DNA from: Variovorax paradoxus NBRC 15149
Lineage (GTDB): Bacteria > Pseudomonadota > Gammaproteobacteria > Burkholderiales > Burkholderiaceae_C
Length of the DNA stretch: 64,000 nucleotides
Assembly: GCF_001591365.1 (NCBI RefSeq)
Contig: NZ_BCUT01000001.1
Coordinates: forward strand, 1,922,001 to 1,986,000
Direction: 5' to 3'
Shown in pieces: positions 1 through 7,301 of this stretch; the first letter of the stretch is position 1; every line of letters begins with the position of its first letter. A program made the position numbers and the translations under genes. Under the pieces are notes generated by a model that was given only the letters and a program-made list of their open reading frames with translations, searched no databases and had not been told where the DNA came from.

Positions 1-1
1 T

Positions 2-574
2 TTCTCGGCCCCGCCGCTCAAGCGCAGCGCGCCGAGCCCCACGCTGCTGGCCAAGGTGGCGGGCGCGCTGGGCCTGAAGGCGCAGCAGGTGGTTGCGGCG
101 CAGGTGCTCGACAACGGGCCGGTGTGGTTCGGCCTGCTGCTCAGCGACGCGGACACCGTGCTCCGGCTGGTGCCCGACCACCGCATGCTCAAGGAGCTGG
201 GTGTGAAGGCCGGCGTGGCGGGCATGCCTGCCGAGCAGGGCGCGTCGATGCTGATCGGCCGCTCCAACCGCGAGGCGCGCGCCTTCGGCGGCAAGTCCGT
301 TGCAATCGAAGAAGGCGAAGGCCCGAAGATCGACCTCGAGGTGCGCGCCTTTGCCGCGCCCATTGGCGTGGAGGAAGACCCGGTCACCGGCAGCCTCAAC
401 GCCAGCCTGGCCGAATGGCTGATCGCCGACGGCCACATGCCCGCGCGCTACGTGGCCGCGCAGGGCCAGTGCCTCGGCCGCTCCGGGCGCGTGTACATCG
501 AGCGCGTCGCCGACGGCAAGGTGTGGGTCGGCGGCGATGCCGTGACCTGCATCGACGGCCAGGTCACGCTGTAA
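2..574 (+). CDS. PhzF family protein (3' part; start lies outside the window)
   Basis: The reading frame is open from the first bases of the window, so only the C-terminal about 190 residues are present. The frame carries the PhzF-family signature DPVTGSLNASLAEWLI near its middle (about 375-422) and ends in strands typical of this fold. PhzF relatives are cofactor-free isomerases or epimerases of diaminopimelate-epimerase fold; the substrate of this member cannot be told. The catalytic Glu of the family sits in the N-terminal domain, which is not visible here. The next gene begins 11 bases downstream on the same strand, so it probably opens or continues an operon with the glyoxalase, LysE and PLP genes. 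Confidence 0.9.
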   Translation, partial: FSAPPLKRSAPSPTLLAKVAGALGLKAQQVVAAQVLDNGPVWFGLLLSDADTVLRLVPDHRMLKELGVKAGVAGMPAEQGASMLIGRSNREARAFGGKSVAIEEGEGPKIDLEVRAFAAPIGVEEDPVTGSLNASLAEWLIADGHMPARYVAAQGQCLGRSGRVYIERVADGKVWVGGDAVTCIDGQVTL

Positions 575-585
575 GGCAAGGCACC

Positions 586-1278
586 ATGCATGCGCAGCTC
601 GACCACCTGGTGATTGCCGCCGCCTCGCTGGCCGAGGGCGTGGCGTGGTGCGAGGCCACGCTGGGCGTCACGCCCGGCCCTGGCGGCTCGCATCCGCTGA
701 TGGGCACGCACAACCGGCTGCTGAACATCGCGGCCGAGGCGTTCCCGCAGGCCTACCTGGAAATCATCGCGATCGAGCCCGGCAAGCGGCCATCGCGCCC
801 CGGCACGCGCCGCTGGTTCGACCTCGACGACCCGGTGCTGCAGGCCGGGCTCGTGCGGCGCGGACCGCGGCTGGTGCACTTCGTCGCGCGCGTGCCCGAC
901 GCGCACGCCGCGCTGCAGGCGCTGGCGCGCGAGGAGCACGCCCACATCGACCGCGGCCAGTTGCTCGAAGCCTCGCGCGACACGCCCGCCGGCCGGCTCG
1001 AATGGCAGATCACGGTGCGCAATGACGGCCAGCGCCTGTTCTACGGCGCGCTGCCCACGCTGATCCAGTGGGGCCCCGTGCATCCCACCGACGCCATGCC
1101 CGGCTCGGGCCTCGCGATGCGCTCGCTGCAGGCCACGCATCCGCGCGCGGCCGACCTCTCTGCGGCGCTGTCGGCCATCGGCATGGCCGGCATGGCGGTG
1201 CAGGCCGGCGCGCCCAACCTGGTGGCCGTGCTCGACACGCCCCGCGGCCCCGTCACGCTTCAATCCGAAGGACTCTGA
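586..1278 (+). CDS. VOC/glyoxalase-like domain protein
   Basis: This 230-residue protein starts with MHAQLDHLVIAAASL, the first strand of a vicinal-oxygen-chelate module, and carries a second half with HPRAADLSAALSAIG. It resembles the glyoxalase-like (Glyoxalase_3 type) proteins common in Burkholderiales. Its enzymatic reaction is unknown. The ATG at 586 was chosen because it begins the VOC domain exactly and follows the PhzF stop by 11 bases; the longer upstream frame overlaps PhzF. It ends one base before the LysE start, which indicates co-transcription and probable translational coupling. Confidence 0.85.
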   Translation: MHAQLDHLVIAAASLAEGVAWCEATLGVTPGPGGSHPLMGTHNRLLNIAAEAFPQAYLEIIAIEPGKRPSRPGTRRWFDLDDPVLQAGLVRRGPRLVHFVARVPDAHAALQALAREEHAHIDRGQLLEASRDTPAGRLEWQITVRNDGQRLFYGALPTLIQWGPVHPTDAMPGSGLAMRSLQATHPRAADLSAALSAIGMAGMAVQAGAPNLVAVLDTPRGPVTLQSEGL

Positions 1279-1279
1279 C

Positions 1280-1912
1280 ATGCTGAGCTTGACCGAAATC
1301 GCCTGGTTCGCACTCGCCTCGATGCTGCTGGCGCTCACGCCGGGGCCGAACATGATCTATTGCGTGTCGCGCACGCTCATCCAGGGCCGGCGCGCCGGGC
1401 TGGTCTCGCTCGGCGGCGTGATGATGGCCTTTCTTGCGCACCTGTTCGCGGCCGCACTCGGCCTCACCGCGCTGCTGCTGGCGGTGCCGGTCGCGTTCGA
1501 CGCCATCCGGCTTGCCGGCGCCGCCTACCTGCTGTGGCTCGCATGGCAGGCGGTCAAGCCCGGCGGCAATGCGCCCTTCGAGGCGCGCGCGCTGCCGGCC
1601 GATCCGCCGGGCAAGCTGTTTCGCATGGGCTTTCTCACCAACCTGCTGAACCCGAAGGTCGCGATGTTCTACCTCTCGTTCTTTCCGCAGTTCATCCACC
1701 CGGAGCGCGGTTCGGTGCTGCTGCAGAGCATGCAGCTGGGCATGGCGCAGATGGCGAGCAGCGCCGCGGTCAACACCGCGGTGATCCTCGGCGCCGCGAG
1801 CATCACGGCGATGCTGTCGCAAAGCGCCGGCTGGCTGCGCGCGCAGCGCTACGTCATGGGCAGCGTGCTGGCGGCACTGGCGGTGCGCGTGGCGCTGACG
1901 GAACGCAAGTAA
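1280..1912 (+). CDS. LysE family amino-acid exporter
   Basis: The 210-residue protein has the LysE/RhtB signature close to its start (LTPGPNMIYCVSRTLIQGRRAG, residues about 19-40) followed by five to six hydrophobic segments and the conserved FRMGFLTNLLNPKVAMFYLSFFPQF region. Length matches the family. LysE proteins export amino acids or related small molecules across the inner membrane by proton-motive force. It lies directly between a VOC gene and a PLP-dependent dehydratase-like gene, so its substrate may be related to the amino acid handled by that enzyme; this is inference. Confidence 0.93.
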   Translation: MLSLTEIAWFALASMLLALTPGPNMIYCVSRTLIQGRRAGLVSLGGVMMAFLAHLFAAALGLTALLLAVPVAFDAIRLAGAAYLLWLAWQAVKPGGNAPFEARALPADPPGKLFRMGFLTNLLNPKVAMFYLSFFPQFIHPERGSVLLQSMQLGMAQMASSAAVNTAVILGAASITAMLSQSAGWLRAQRYVMGSVLAALAVRVALTERK

Positions 1913-1928
1913 AAGAGAAGGAGCGCGC

Positions 1929-2906
1929 GTGAGATTCAGCCGCGAAGAAATCGAATCCGCGCAGCGCACCGTCGGCGCGGCCATGCCGCCCACGCCGCAA
2001 TATGCATGGCCGCTGCTCGCGCAGCGCCTGGGCTGCACGGTGTGGGCCAAGCACGAGAACCACACGCCGGCGGGCGCCTTCAAGATCCGCGGCGGGCTGA
2101 CCTACTTCGAAACGCTGGCGCGCGAGCAGCCCGGCGTGCGCCATGCCATCAGCGCCACGCGCGGCAACCATGGCCAGTCGGTGGGCTTCGCGGCGCGGCG
2201 CCACGGGCTCGCGGCCACCATCGTGGTGCCGCATGGCAACTCGCTCGAGAAGAACGCCGCGATGCGCGCGCTGGGCGTGCAGCTGGTCGAGCATGGCGAC
2301 GACTTCCAGGCGGCTGCGGAGCATGCGGCCCTGCTCGCCGAGCAAGGCGGCATGCACCGCGTGCCCTCGTTCCACCGCGAGCTGGTGCGCGGCGTGTCGA
2401 CGGCGTATGTCGAATTCTTCAGCGCGCTGAAAGATGCGCCGCCCGATGTGCTGTTCGTGCCGATCGGGTTGGGCTCCGGCTTCGCAGCCGCGGCCGCCGC
2501 GCGGGCGCACTGCGGCGTGTCGACCCGGCTCATCGGCGTGGTGTCGGCGCATGCCACGGCGTACCGCGATTCGTTCCGCGCAGGCCGGCCCGTCGAGTCG
2601 CCAGCCAACACGCGATTGGCCGACGGCATGGCCTGCCGCACGCCGGTGCCCGAATCGCTCGAGGTGATCCTGCGCGAAGCCGACGACGTGATCACCGTCA
2701 CCGACGACGAGGTGGCCGAGGCCATGCGCATTCTCTTCAGCGACACGCACAACGTGGCGGAAGGTGCTGGCGCCGCGGCGCTGGCGGGCGCGCTCCAGCA
2801 GCAGGATCGCTGGCGCGGGAAGACGGTGGGAATCTGCGTGAGCGGCGGCAATGTCGATTCGGGCATGTTCGCGGGGGTGCTGGGTGGCGCTGGCGCATTG
2901 GCGTGA
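1929..2906 (+). CDS. Threonine dehydratase-like PLP-dependent enzyme
   Basis: This 325-residue fold-type II PLP enzyme has the cofactor lysine K52 in TPAGAFKIRGG, the cofactor-phosphate region SATRGNHGQS (about 74-83) and a C-terminal SGGNVDSGMF loop. It lacks the regulatory ACT domain of biosynthetic IlvA, so it resembles catabolic threonine/serine dehydratases or related 3-hydroxyamino-acid ammonia-lyases. The GTG at 1929 has a purine-rich stretch (AGAGAAGGAG) about 8 bases upstream. It closes the cluster with PhzF, VOC and LysE genes, which together look like an amino-acid degradation and export unit. The exact substrate is open. Confidence 0.88.
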   Translation: MRFSREEIESAQRTVGAAMPPTPQYAWPLLAQRLGCTVWAKHENHTPAGAFKIRGGLTYFETLAREQPGVRHAISATRGNHGQSVGFAARRHGLAATIVVPHGNSLEKNAAMRALGVQLVEHGDDFQAAAEHAALLAEQGGMHRVPSFHRELVRGVSTAYVEFFSALKDAPPDVLFVPIGLGSGFAAAAAARAHCGVSTRLIGVVSAHATAYRDSFRAGRPVESPANTRLADGMACRTPVPESLEVILREADDVITVTDDEVAEAMRILFSDTHNVAEGAGAAALAGALQQQDRWRGKTVGICVSGGNVDSGMFAGVLGGAGALA

Positions 2907-2919
2907 CCAAGCGCGCTTT

Positions 2920-3179
2920 GTTCAGGGCGCGTGCACAGGCCACCGGGTACTCCCCTCCGCGAATGTCCCCCGGCCTTCGGCCTCCTCCTTGATTTCGCTG
3001 CGGGGAGCACCCGATGCCCTGTGCACCAGGGCACGCTGTCGGTTCGCAGCTGATCAACCACCGCACTGAACAACGATCACGCTGATGGGGTGCCTTGCGC
3101 AGCGAAATCAAGGGGGAGGCCGCAGGCCGGAGGACATTCGCGGAGCAAGGTACCCCGTCGGCGGGAGCGCGCCCTGAAC
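2920..3179. repeat. Paired inverted-hairpin repeat, copy A
   Basis: A 260-bp element bounded by a perfect 12-bp terminal inverted repeat, GTTCAGGGCGCG at 2920-2931 and its complement at 3168-3179. It contains two homologous arms in inverted orientation: arm a at 2945-3012 and arm b at 3087-3156. Each arm can fold on itself: an outer stem, an inner GCGAA/TTCGC stem and a central GGCC-NNC-GGCC hairpin. It fills the convergent gap between the PLP enzyme stop (2906) and the creatininase stop (3210). The second copy is at 14112-14368 in reverse orientation. There is no coding capacity beyond chance frames; it looks like a REP/BIME- or MITE-like element. Confidence 0.85.
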
Positions 3180-3209
3180 AACGGCGCCAAGAACAACAGC
3201 AACAACAAG

Positions 3210-4037
3210 CTAAAGCAGCGGCCCCGTACGAGCCGTGTCCAGCGGCAGCCGAGACACCTCCGCCAGCAACAGCGCGAGCTGCTGCGCAGCCGCATCGACC
3301 ACAGCCTGCCCGCGCGGCGCCGTTGCGGCGGCGGCGTTGCCGGCTGCGCCCTGTGCGTTGTAGTCCTCCATGGCCCAGCCGAGCTTGGCGCTCTTGCCGT
3401 TGCCGAGAATCGCGTAGTCGGCCGCGCGCTGCTCGGAGGTGGAGCGGAAATTCTTCGCCTCGGCCATGCGCACCTGCTGCGGCGCCAGCGCCAGCATCAT
3501 CGAGGTCTCGATCTCGCCCGCATGCACGCCGAAGCGGTGCTCGCCGGCACCGAACTGCGCGCCCGCATCGCCCAGCGGCAGGTTGAACCAGCTCACGCTG
3601 TAGACGATGAGGCCGTGCGCCGCGCGCAGCTCGCGCGCCACGATGTCCATCGCGCCCACGTGGCCGCCATGCGCGTTGAACAGCACCAGCTTCTTCACGC
3701 CGGCATGCGCCACGCCCGCGCCGATTTCCTTCCACATGCGGATCAGGGTCTCGGCCGACAGCGTGAGCGTGCCCGCAAAGCGCGCGTGCTCGGGGCTCAG
3801 GCCGATCTGCTGCGTCGGCAAGAACAGCACCGGCAGCGCGGCCGGCAGCAGCGGCAGCGACGCGGCCACGATGCCGTCGGCCAGCACCGTGTCCACGCCC
3901 AGCGGCAGATGGGGCCCGTGCTGCTCGGTGGCACCGAGGGGCAGCACCGCGACCGTGGCTGCCACATCGAGCGCCGCAAAGTCGCGCGTCGTCAGTTGAG
4001 ACCAGTAGCGGGGCAGGGATACCGGGGATGCGTTCAT
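3210..4037 (-). CDS. Creatininase family amidohydrolase
   Basis: The 275-residue protein shows the metal-binding motifs of the creatininase family: GATEQHGPHLPLGVD at about 36-50 (E38, H40), NAHGGH at 121-126 and HAGEIET at 172-178. The family includes creatinine amidohydrolase and FAPy deformylase-like enzymes, which use two divalent metals to hydrolyse amide bonds in ring compounds. The substrate of this member cannot be read from the sequence, and nothing near it belongs to creatinine degradation. It is transcribed alone, convergent with the PLP gene across the hairpin repeat and divergent from the SDR gene. Confidence 0.9.
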   Translation of the reverse strand: MNASPVSLPRYWSQLTTRDFAALDVAATVAVLPLGATEQHGPHLPLGVDTVLADGIVAASLPLLPAALPVLFLPTQQIGLSPEHARFAGTLTLSAETLIRMWKEIGAGVAHAGVKKLVLFNAHGGHVGAMDIVARELRAAHGLIVYSVSWFNLPLGDAGAQFGAGEHRFGVHAGEIETSMMLALAPQQVRMAEAKNFRSTSEQRAADYAILGNGKSAKLGWAMEDYNAQGAAGNAAAATAPRGQAVVDAAAQQLALLLAEVSRLPLDTARTGPLL

Positions 4038-4113
4038 CCGCCGATCTTAGAGCGGTGCTTCAATCCACGCGACCCGCGCCTCGCGCGCTTCGACGAACAC
4101 ACAAGGACACCCG

Positions 4114-4911
4114 ATGGATCTCCAGCTCCAGGACCAGCACGTTCTCATCACCGGCGGCAGCAAGGGCATCGGCCTGGCCTGCGCGCTGGGCTTCCTGCAG
4201 GAGGGCGCGCGCGTGAGCCTCGTGTCGCGCGATTTGCAGAACCTGGAGCGGGGCCGCAAGGCGCTGGCCGAGGCGTTTGCGCAGGCCGAGGGCCGGGTCT
4301 CGGTGCATGCGGCCGACCTCAAGGACCCGGCCAGCGCCGTGGCCGCGCTCGATGCGGCCGAGCTGGCCTTCGGGCCGGTCGACGTGCTGGTGAATTCGGC
4401 CGGCGCCGCGCGCCGCACGCCGCCCGACGAGCTGGATGCCGCCGCCTGGCACGACGCCATGGACGCCAAGTACTTCACCTACATCCACATGATCGATCCG
4501 GTGGTCAAGCGCATGGGCCGGCGCGGCCGCGGCGCGATCGTCAACGTGATCGGACAGGGCGGCAAGGTCGCGAGTCCGGTGCACATGGCCGGCGGCGCGG
4601 CCAACGCGGCGCTGATGCTGGTGAGCGCCGGCATGGCCGCGGCCTATGCGGGCAAGGGCGTGCGCGTGAATGCGGTGAACCCCGGCCTCACGCTGACCGA
4701 GCGGCTGCAGGAAGGCATGAAGGCGGACGCGAAGCTGCAGGGCATCGGCAGCGACGAGGCGCTGCAGCGCGCCACCGCCCGGCTGCCGCTCGGGCGCATC
4801 GCCACGCCGCAGGAGATTGCCAACACGGTCGTGTTCCTGGCCTCGCCGAAGGCGAGCTACGTGACGGGCGCGATCGTCGCGATGGACGGCGCCGTGACGC
4901 CGATGATCTAA
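4114..4911 (+). CDS. SDR-family oxidoreductase-like protein lacking the catalytic triad
   Basis: This 265-residue protein has a normal Rossmann start (TGGSKGIG, residues 13-20) and NSAG at 94-97, and the usual C-terminal GRIATPQEIANTVVFLASPKASYVTG region. The active-site segment reads NVIGQGGKVASPVHMAGGAANAAL: the expected Tyr of YxxxK is Gly (about 160), the Lys is Asn (164), and no Ser stands at the usual position. It therefore probably binds a dinucleotide but may not use normal SDR chemistry. The stop overlaps the convergent LysR gene by four bases. Confidence 0.88.
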   Translation: MDLQLQDQHVLITGGSKGIGLACALGFLQEGARVSLVSRDLQNLERGRKALAEAFAQAEGRVSVHAADLKDPASAVAALDAAELAFGPVDVLVNSAGAARRTPPDELDAAAWHDAMDAKYFTYIHMIDPVVKRMGRRGRGAIVNVIGQGGKVASPVHMAGGAANAALMLVSAGMAAAYAGKGVRVNAVNPGLTLTERLQEGMKADAKLQGIGSDEALQRATARLPLGRIATPQEIANTVVFLASPKASYVTGAIVAMDGAVTPMI

Positions 4912-5813
4912 GCAGCCGTCAGCGCCTCGAACTTCAGCGCCAGGAAATCGACCAATGCCCTTACGTGCGCGGGCACGAAGCGCCCGCTCGGCAAGAGGGC
5001 GTGCAGCGGATAGGGCTCGGTGTCCCATTCGGGCAGCAGCCGCACCAGCGCGCCCTTGCGAAGGTCTTCGCGCACGTCGAGCGCCGACTTCAGCACGATG
5101 CCCAAGCCCGCGACGGCCCACTCGCGCGCGAGCGAGGCGTCGTCCACGCTGCGGTCGCCCTTCACGCGCACTTCGGTCCACTGGCCGTTCTGCGCGAAGC
5201 GCCAGGTGCGGTGGCGGCGCCCGCCGCGGTCGAAGGTGAGGCAGTTGTGGTGCACCAGGTCCTGCGGCGTCTTCGGCGCGGGGTGGCGGCGCAGGTAGGC
5301 GGGCGATGCGGTAAGCAGCGGATTGGTCAGCGCGAACGGCCGCGCCACCAGCCGTGAATCGGCCAGCGCGCCGTAGCGCAGTGCCACGTCGACCTCGTCG
5401 CGCGTCACGTCGAGCAGCCGGTCGCCGACCGACAGCGACAGCTGCACGCCCGGGTGCAGCGCCAGGAATTCGTCGAACCAGGGCAGCAGCGTGCTGCGCG
5501 TGAGGTCCGATGGGGCGGCCACGCGCAAGGTGCCGACCAGCTCGCCGCGCTCGGCCGTGACCAGCGACTCGCCTTCGTCGAGCAGCTCGAAGGCGCGCAC
5601 CGCGTAGTCGAGCAGCGTCTGGCCCTGCGAAGTCAGGCGCATGGCACGGGTCGAGCGCTCGAACAGCCGGGCGCCGAGCTGCGTTTCCAGCCGCTTGAGC
5701 GTGGCGCTGGCCGCCGCCGGCGTCATGCCCAGCGCATGGGCGGCCGCCGTGAGCGTGCCGCCGCGGGCGGTCTGCACCAGCACCTGCAGGTCCGAGAGAT
5801 TTTCAATCTTCAT
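4908..5813 (-). CDS. LysR-family transcriptional regulator
   Basis: This 301-residue regulator has the N-terminal winged helix-turn-helix (about 4-63, with LTAAAHALGMTPAAASATLKRLETQLGARLFERSTRAM) and a substrate-binding domain of normal length. The wording of the helix resembles the DsdC/AaeR-like group that controls neighbouring oxidoreductases. It is divergent from the zinc-type alcohol dehydrogenase gene, separated by 94 bases, so that gene is its likely target. An inverted repeat TTTCAA-N7-TTGAAA spans its own start codon. Confidence 0.92.
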   Translation of the reverse strand: MKIENLSDLQVLVQTARGGTLTAAAHALGMTPAAASATLKRLETQLGARLFERSTRAMRLTSQGQTLLDYAVRAFELLDEGESLVTAERGELVGTLRVAAPSDLTRSTLLPWFDEFLALHPGVQLSLSVGDRLLDVTRDEVDVALRYGALADSRLVARPFALTNPLLTASPAYLRRHPAPKTPQDLVHHNCLTFDRGGRRHRTWRFAQNGQWTEVRVKGDRSVDDASLAREWAVAGLGIVLKSALDVREDLRKGALVRLLPEWDTEPYPLHALLPSGRFVPAHVRALVDFLALKFEALTAA

Positions 5814-5907
5814 TTGAAAGTGTTGCTCATCGAGGCGGTCTTATCAATTTCTGGTTGCCATCCTACAGTCGAGCCATCGTTCAAGAAAGAAAGAAAGGTC
5901 CTCCACC
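5801..5907. promoter_or_regulatory. Divergent promoter region between LysR regulator and alcohol dehydrogenase
   Basis: This intergenic stretch is richer in AT than the flanking genes. It has the inverted repeat TTTCAA (5801-5806) and TTGAAA (5814-5819) around the LysR start codon and a purine-rich leader (AAGAAAGAAAGAAAGG) just upstream of the dehydrogenase. Control by the LysR protein is inferred from the divergent arrangement. Confidence 0.45.
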
Positions 5908-6918
5908 ATGAAAGCCATCGGCTACTACCAGCCCCTGCCCATCGACAACCCCGAGTCGCTGCAGGACATCGAACTGCCCGCCCCCGTGGCCGGCCCGCGC
6001 GACCTGCTGGTGCGCGTGAAGGCCATTTCGGTCAACCCTGTCGACACCAAGGTGCGCAAGAACATGGCGCCCGAAGCCGGCCAGCCCAAGGTGCTGGGCT
6101 GGGACGCCGCGGGCACGGTCGAGGCCGTCGGCGCCGGGGTCAAGAATTTCAAGGTCGGCGACCGCGTGTACTACGCGGGCTCGATCGTGCGGCCCGGCGC
6201 CAATTCGGAACTGCATGCGGTGGACGAGCGCATCGCGGCGCTGGCGCCCACGAGCCTCGACGACGCGCAGGCCGCCGCGCTGCCGCTGACCACCATCACC
6301 GCCTACGAGCTGCTGTTCGACCGCCTCAAGGTGCCGAAGAACGGCGGCGCGGGCCAGACGCTGCTGGTCACCGGCGGGGCCGGCGGCGTGGGCTCGATCC
6401 TCATCCAGCTTGCGCGCCAGCTCACGCAACTGCGCGTGGTGGCCACGGCCTCGCGCGCCGAGACGCGGGCCTGGTGCCTCGCGCTCGGGGCCCACGCGGT
6501 CATCGACCATTCGAAGCCCCTCGCGGCCGAACTCAAGGCCGCGGGCATCGGCGAGGTCGACATGGTCGCGAGCCTCACGCAGACCGGCCAGCACTATGCG
6601 CAGATCATCGAAAGCCTGAAGCCCCAGGGCCAGCTCGCGGTGATCGACGACCTGCCGTCGCTCGACGCGATGCCGCTCAAGACCAAGAGCATCTCGCTGC
6701 ACTGGGAAATGATGTTCGCGCGCTCGCGCTTCGAAACGCCGGACATCGCCGAGCAGGGCGCGCTGCTGGCCGAGGTGGCCGCGCTGGTCGACGCGGGGCG
6801 CATCCGCACCACCGCCAATGCGAGCTTCGGCACCATCAACGCCGCCAACCTCAGGAAGGCGCATGCGCTGATCGAAAGCGGCAAGGCGCAGGGCAAGGTG
6901 GTGCTCGCGGGGTTCTGA
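5908..6918 (+). CDS. Zinc-binding-type alcohol dehydrogenase / quinone oxidoreductase family
   Basis: The 336-residue protein is a medium-chain dehydrogenase/reductase. It has the N-terminal GroES-like domain (VRVKAISVNPVDTKVR, LGWDAAGTVEAVGAGV) and the Rossmann motif GGAGGVGSI near residue 158. The catalytic-zinc cysteines of classical alcohol dehydrogenases are not present, so it is closer to the quinone oxidoreductase-like branch, which reduces quinones or enones with NADPH. The start ATG at 5908 follows a long AAGAAAGAAAGG ribosome-binding tract. Its divergent LysR neighbour is the likely regulator. Confidence 0.92.
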   Translation: MKAIGYYQPLPIDNPESLQDIELPAPVAGPRDLLVRVKAISVNPVDTKVRKNMAPEAGQPKVLGWDAAGTVEAVGAGVKNFKVGDRVYYAGSIVRPGANSELHAVDERIAALAPTSLDDAQAAALPLTTITAYELLFDRLKVPKNGGAGQTLLVTGGAGGVGSILIQLARQLTQLRVVATASRAETRAWCLALGAHAVIDHSKPLAAELKAAGIGEVDMVASLTQTGQHYAQIIESLKPQGQLAVIDDLPSLDAMPLKTKSISLHWEMMFARSRFETPDIAEQGALLAEVAALVDAGRIRTTANASFGTINAANLRKAHALIESGKAQGKVVLAGF

Positions 6919-6932
6919 GCACAATCGGCCGC

Positions 6933-7301
6933 ATGGCCGAAGACCGCATCCAGCCCCCGATCGAATTCGAAACCCCGCGCCTTCGGCTGCGCCAGTGGCG
7001 GGAAAGCGATCTCGCGCCCTTTGCCGCGCTCGCGGCCGATCCGCTGGTGATGGAGTTCCTGCTGCCCCTGCCCACGCGGGCCGCGAGCGATGCGCTGGCC
7101 GCGCGCATCAGGGCCCGCATCGCCGAGCAGGGCTGGGGCCTGTGGGCCGTGGAGCACAAGGCATCGGGCGAGTTCGCCGGCTTCACGGGCCTCAACGTGC
7201 CGCTGGCCGCGCTGCCCTTTTCGCCCTGCGTGGAGATCGGCTGGCGCTTCGCTCGGAAGTGGTGGGGCCAGGGGCTCGCGACCGAGCAAGGCCGCGCGCC
7301 A
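6933..7301 (+). pseudogene. Truncated GNAT acetyltransferase gene
   Basis: The frame from ATG 6933 encodes a RimJ/RimL-like start: FETPRLRLRQWRESDLAPFAALAADP, then FAGFTGLNV and VEIGWRFARKWWGQGLATE, which is the acetyl-CoA-binding region. Right after ATE (about 7285) homology stops, and the frame runs without a stop into the antisense of the next gene, whose own stop codon is at 7302. About 60 C-terminal residues of a normal GNAT protein are missing. The continuing frame is a GC-rich readthrough, not a plausible protein. It starts 14 bases after the dehydrogenase stop. Confidence 0.7.

Noticed and set aside
3090..3180. Identical N-termini ([14 protein letters not shown]) of long frames starting in both repeat copies
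   Set aside because: They come from the shared hairpin element and continue into unrelated antisense sequence, so they do not define a conserved small protein.
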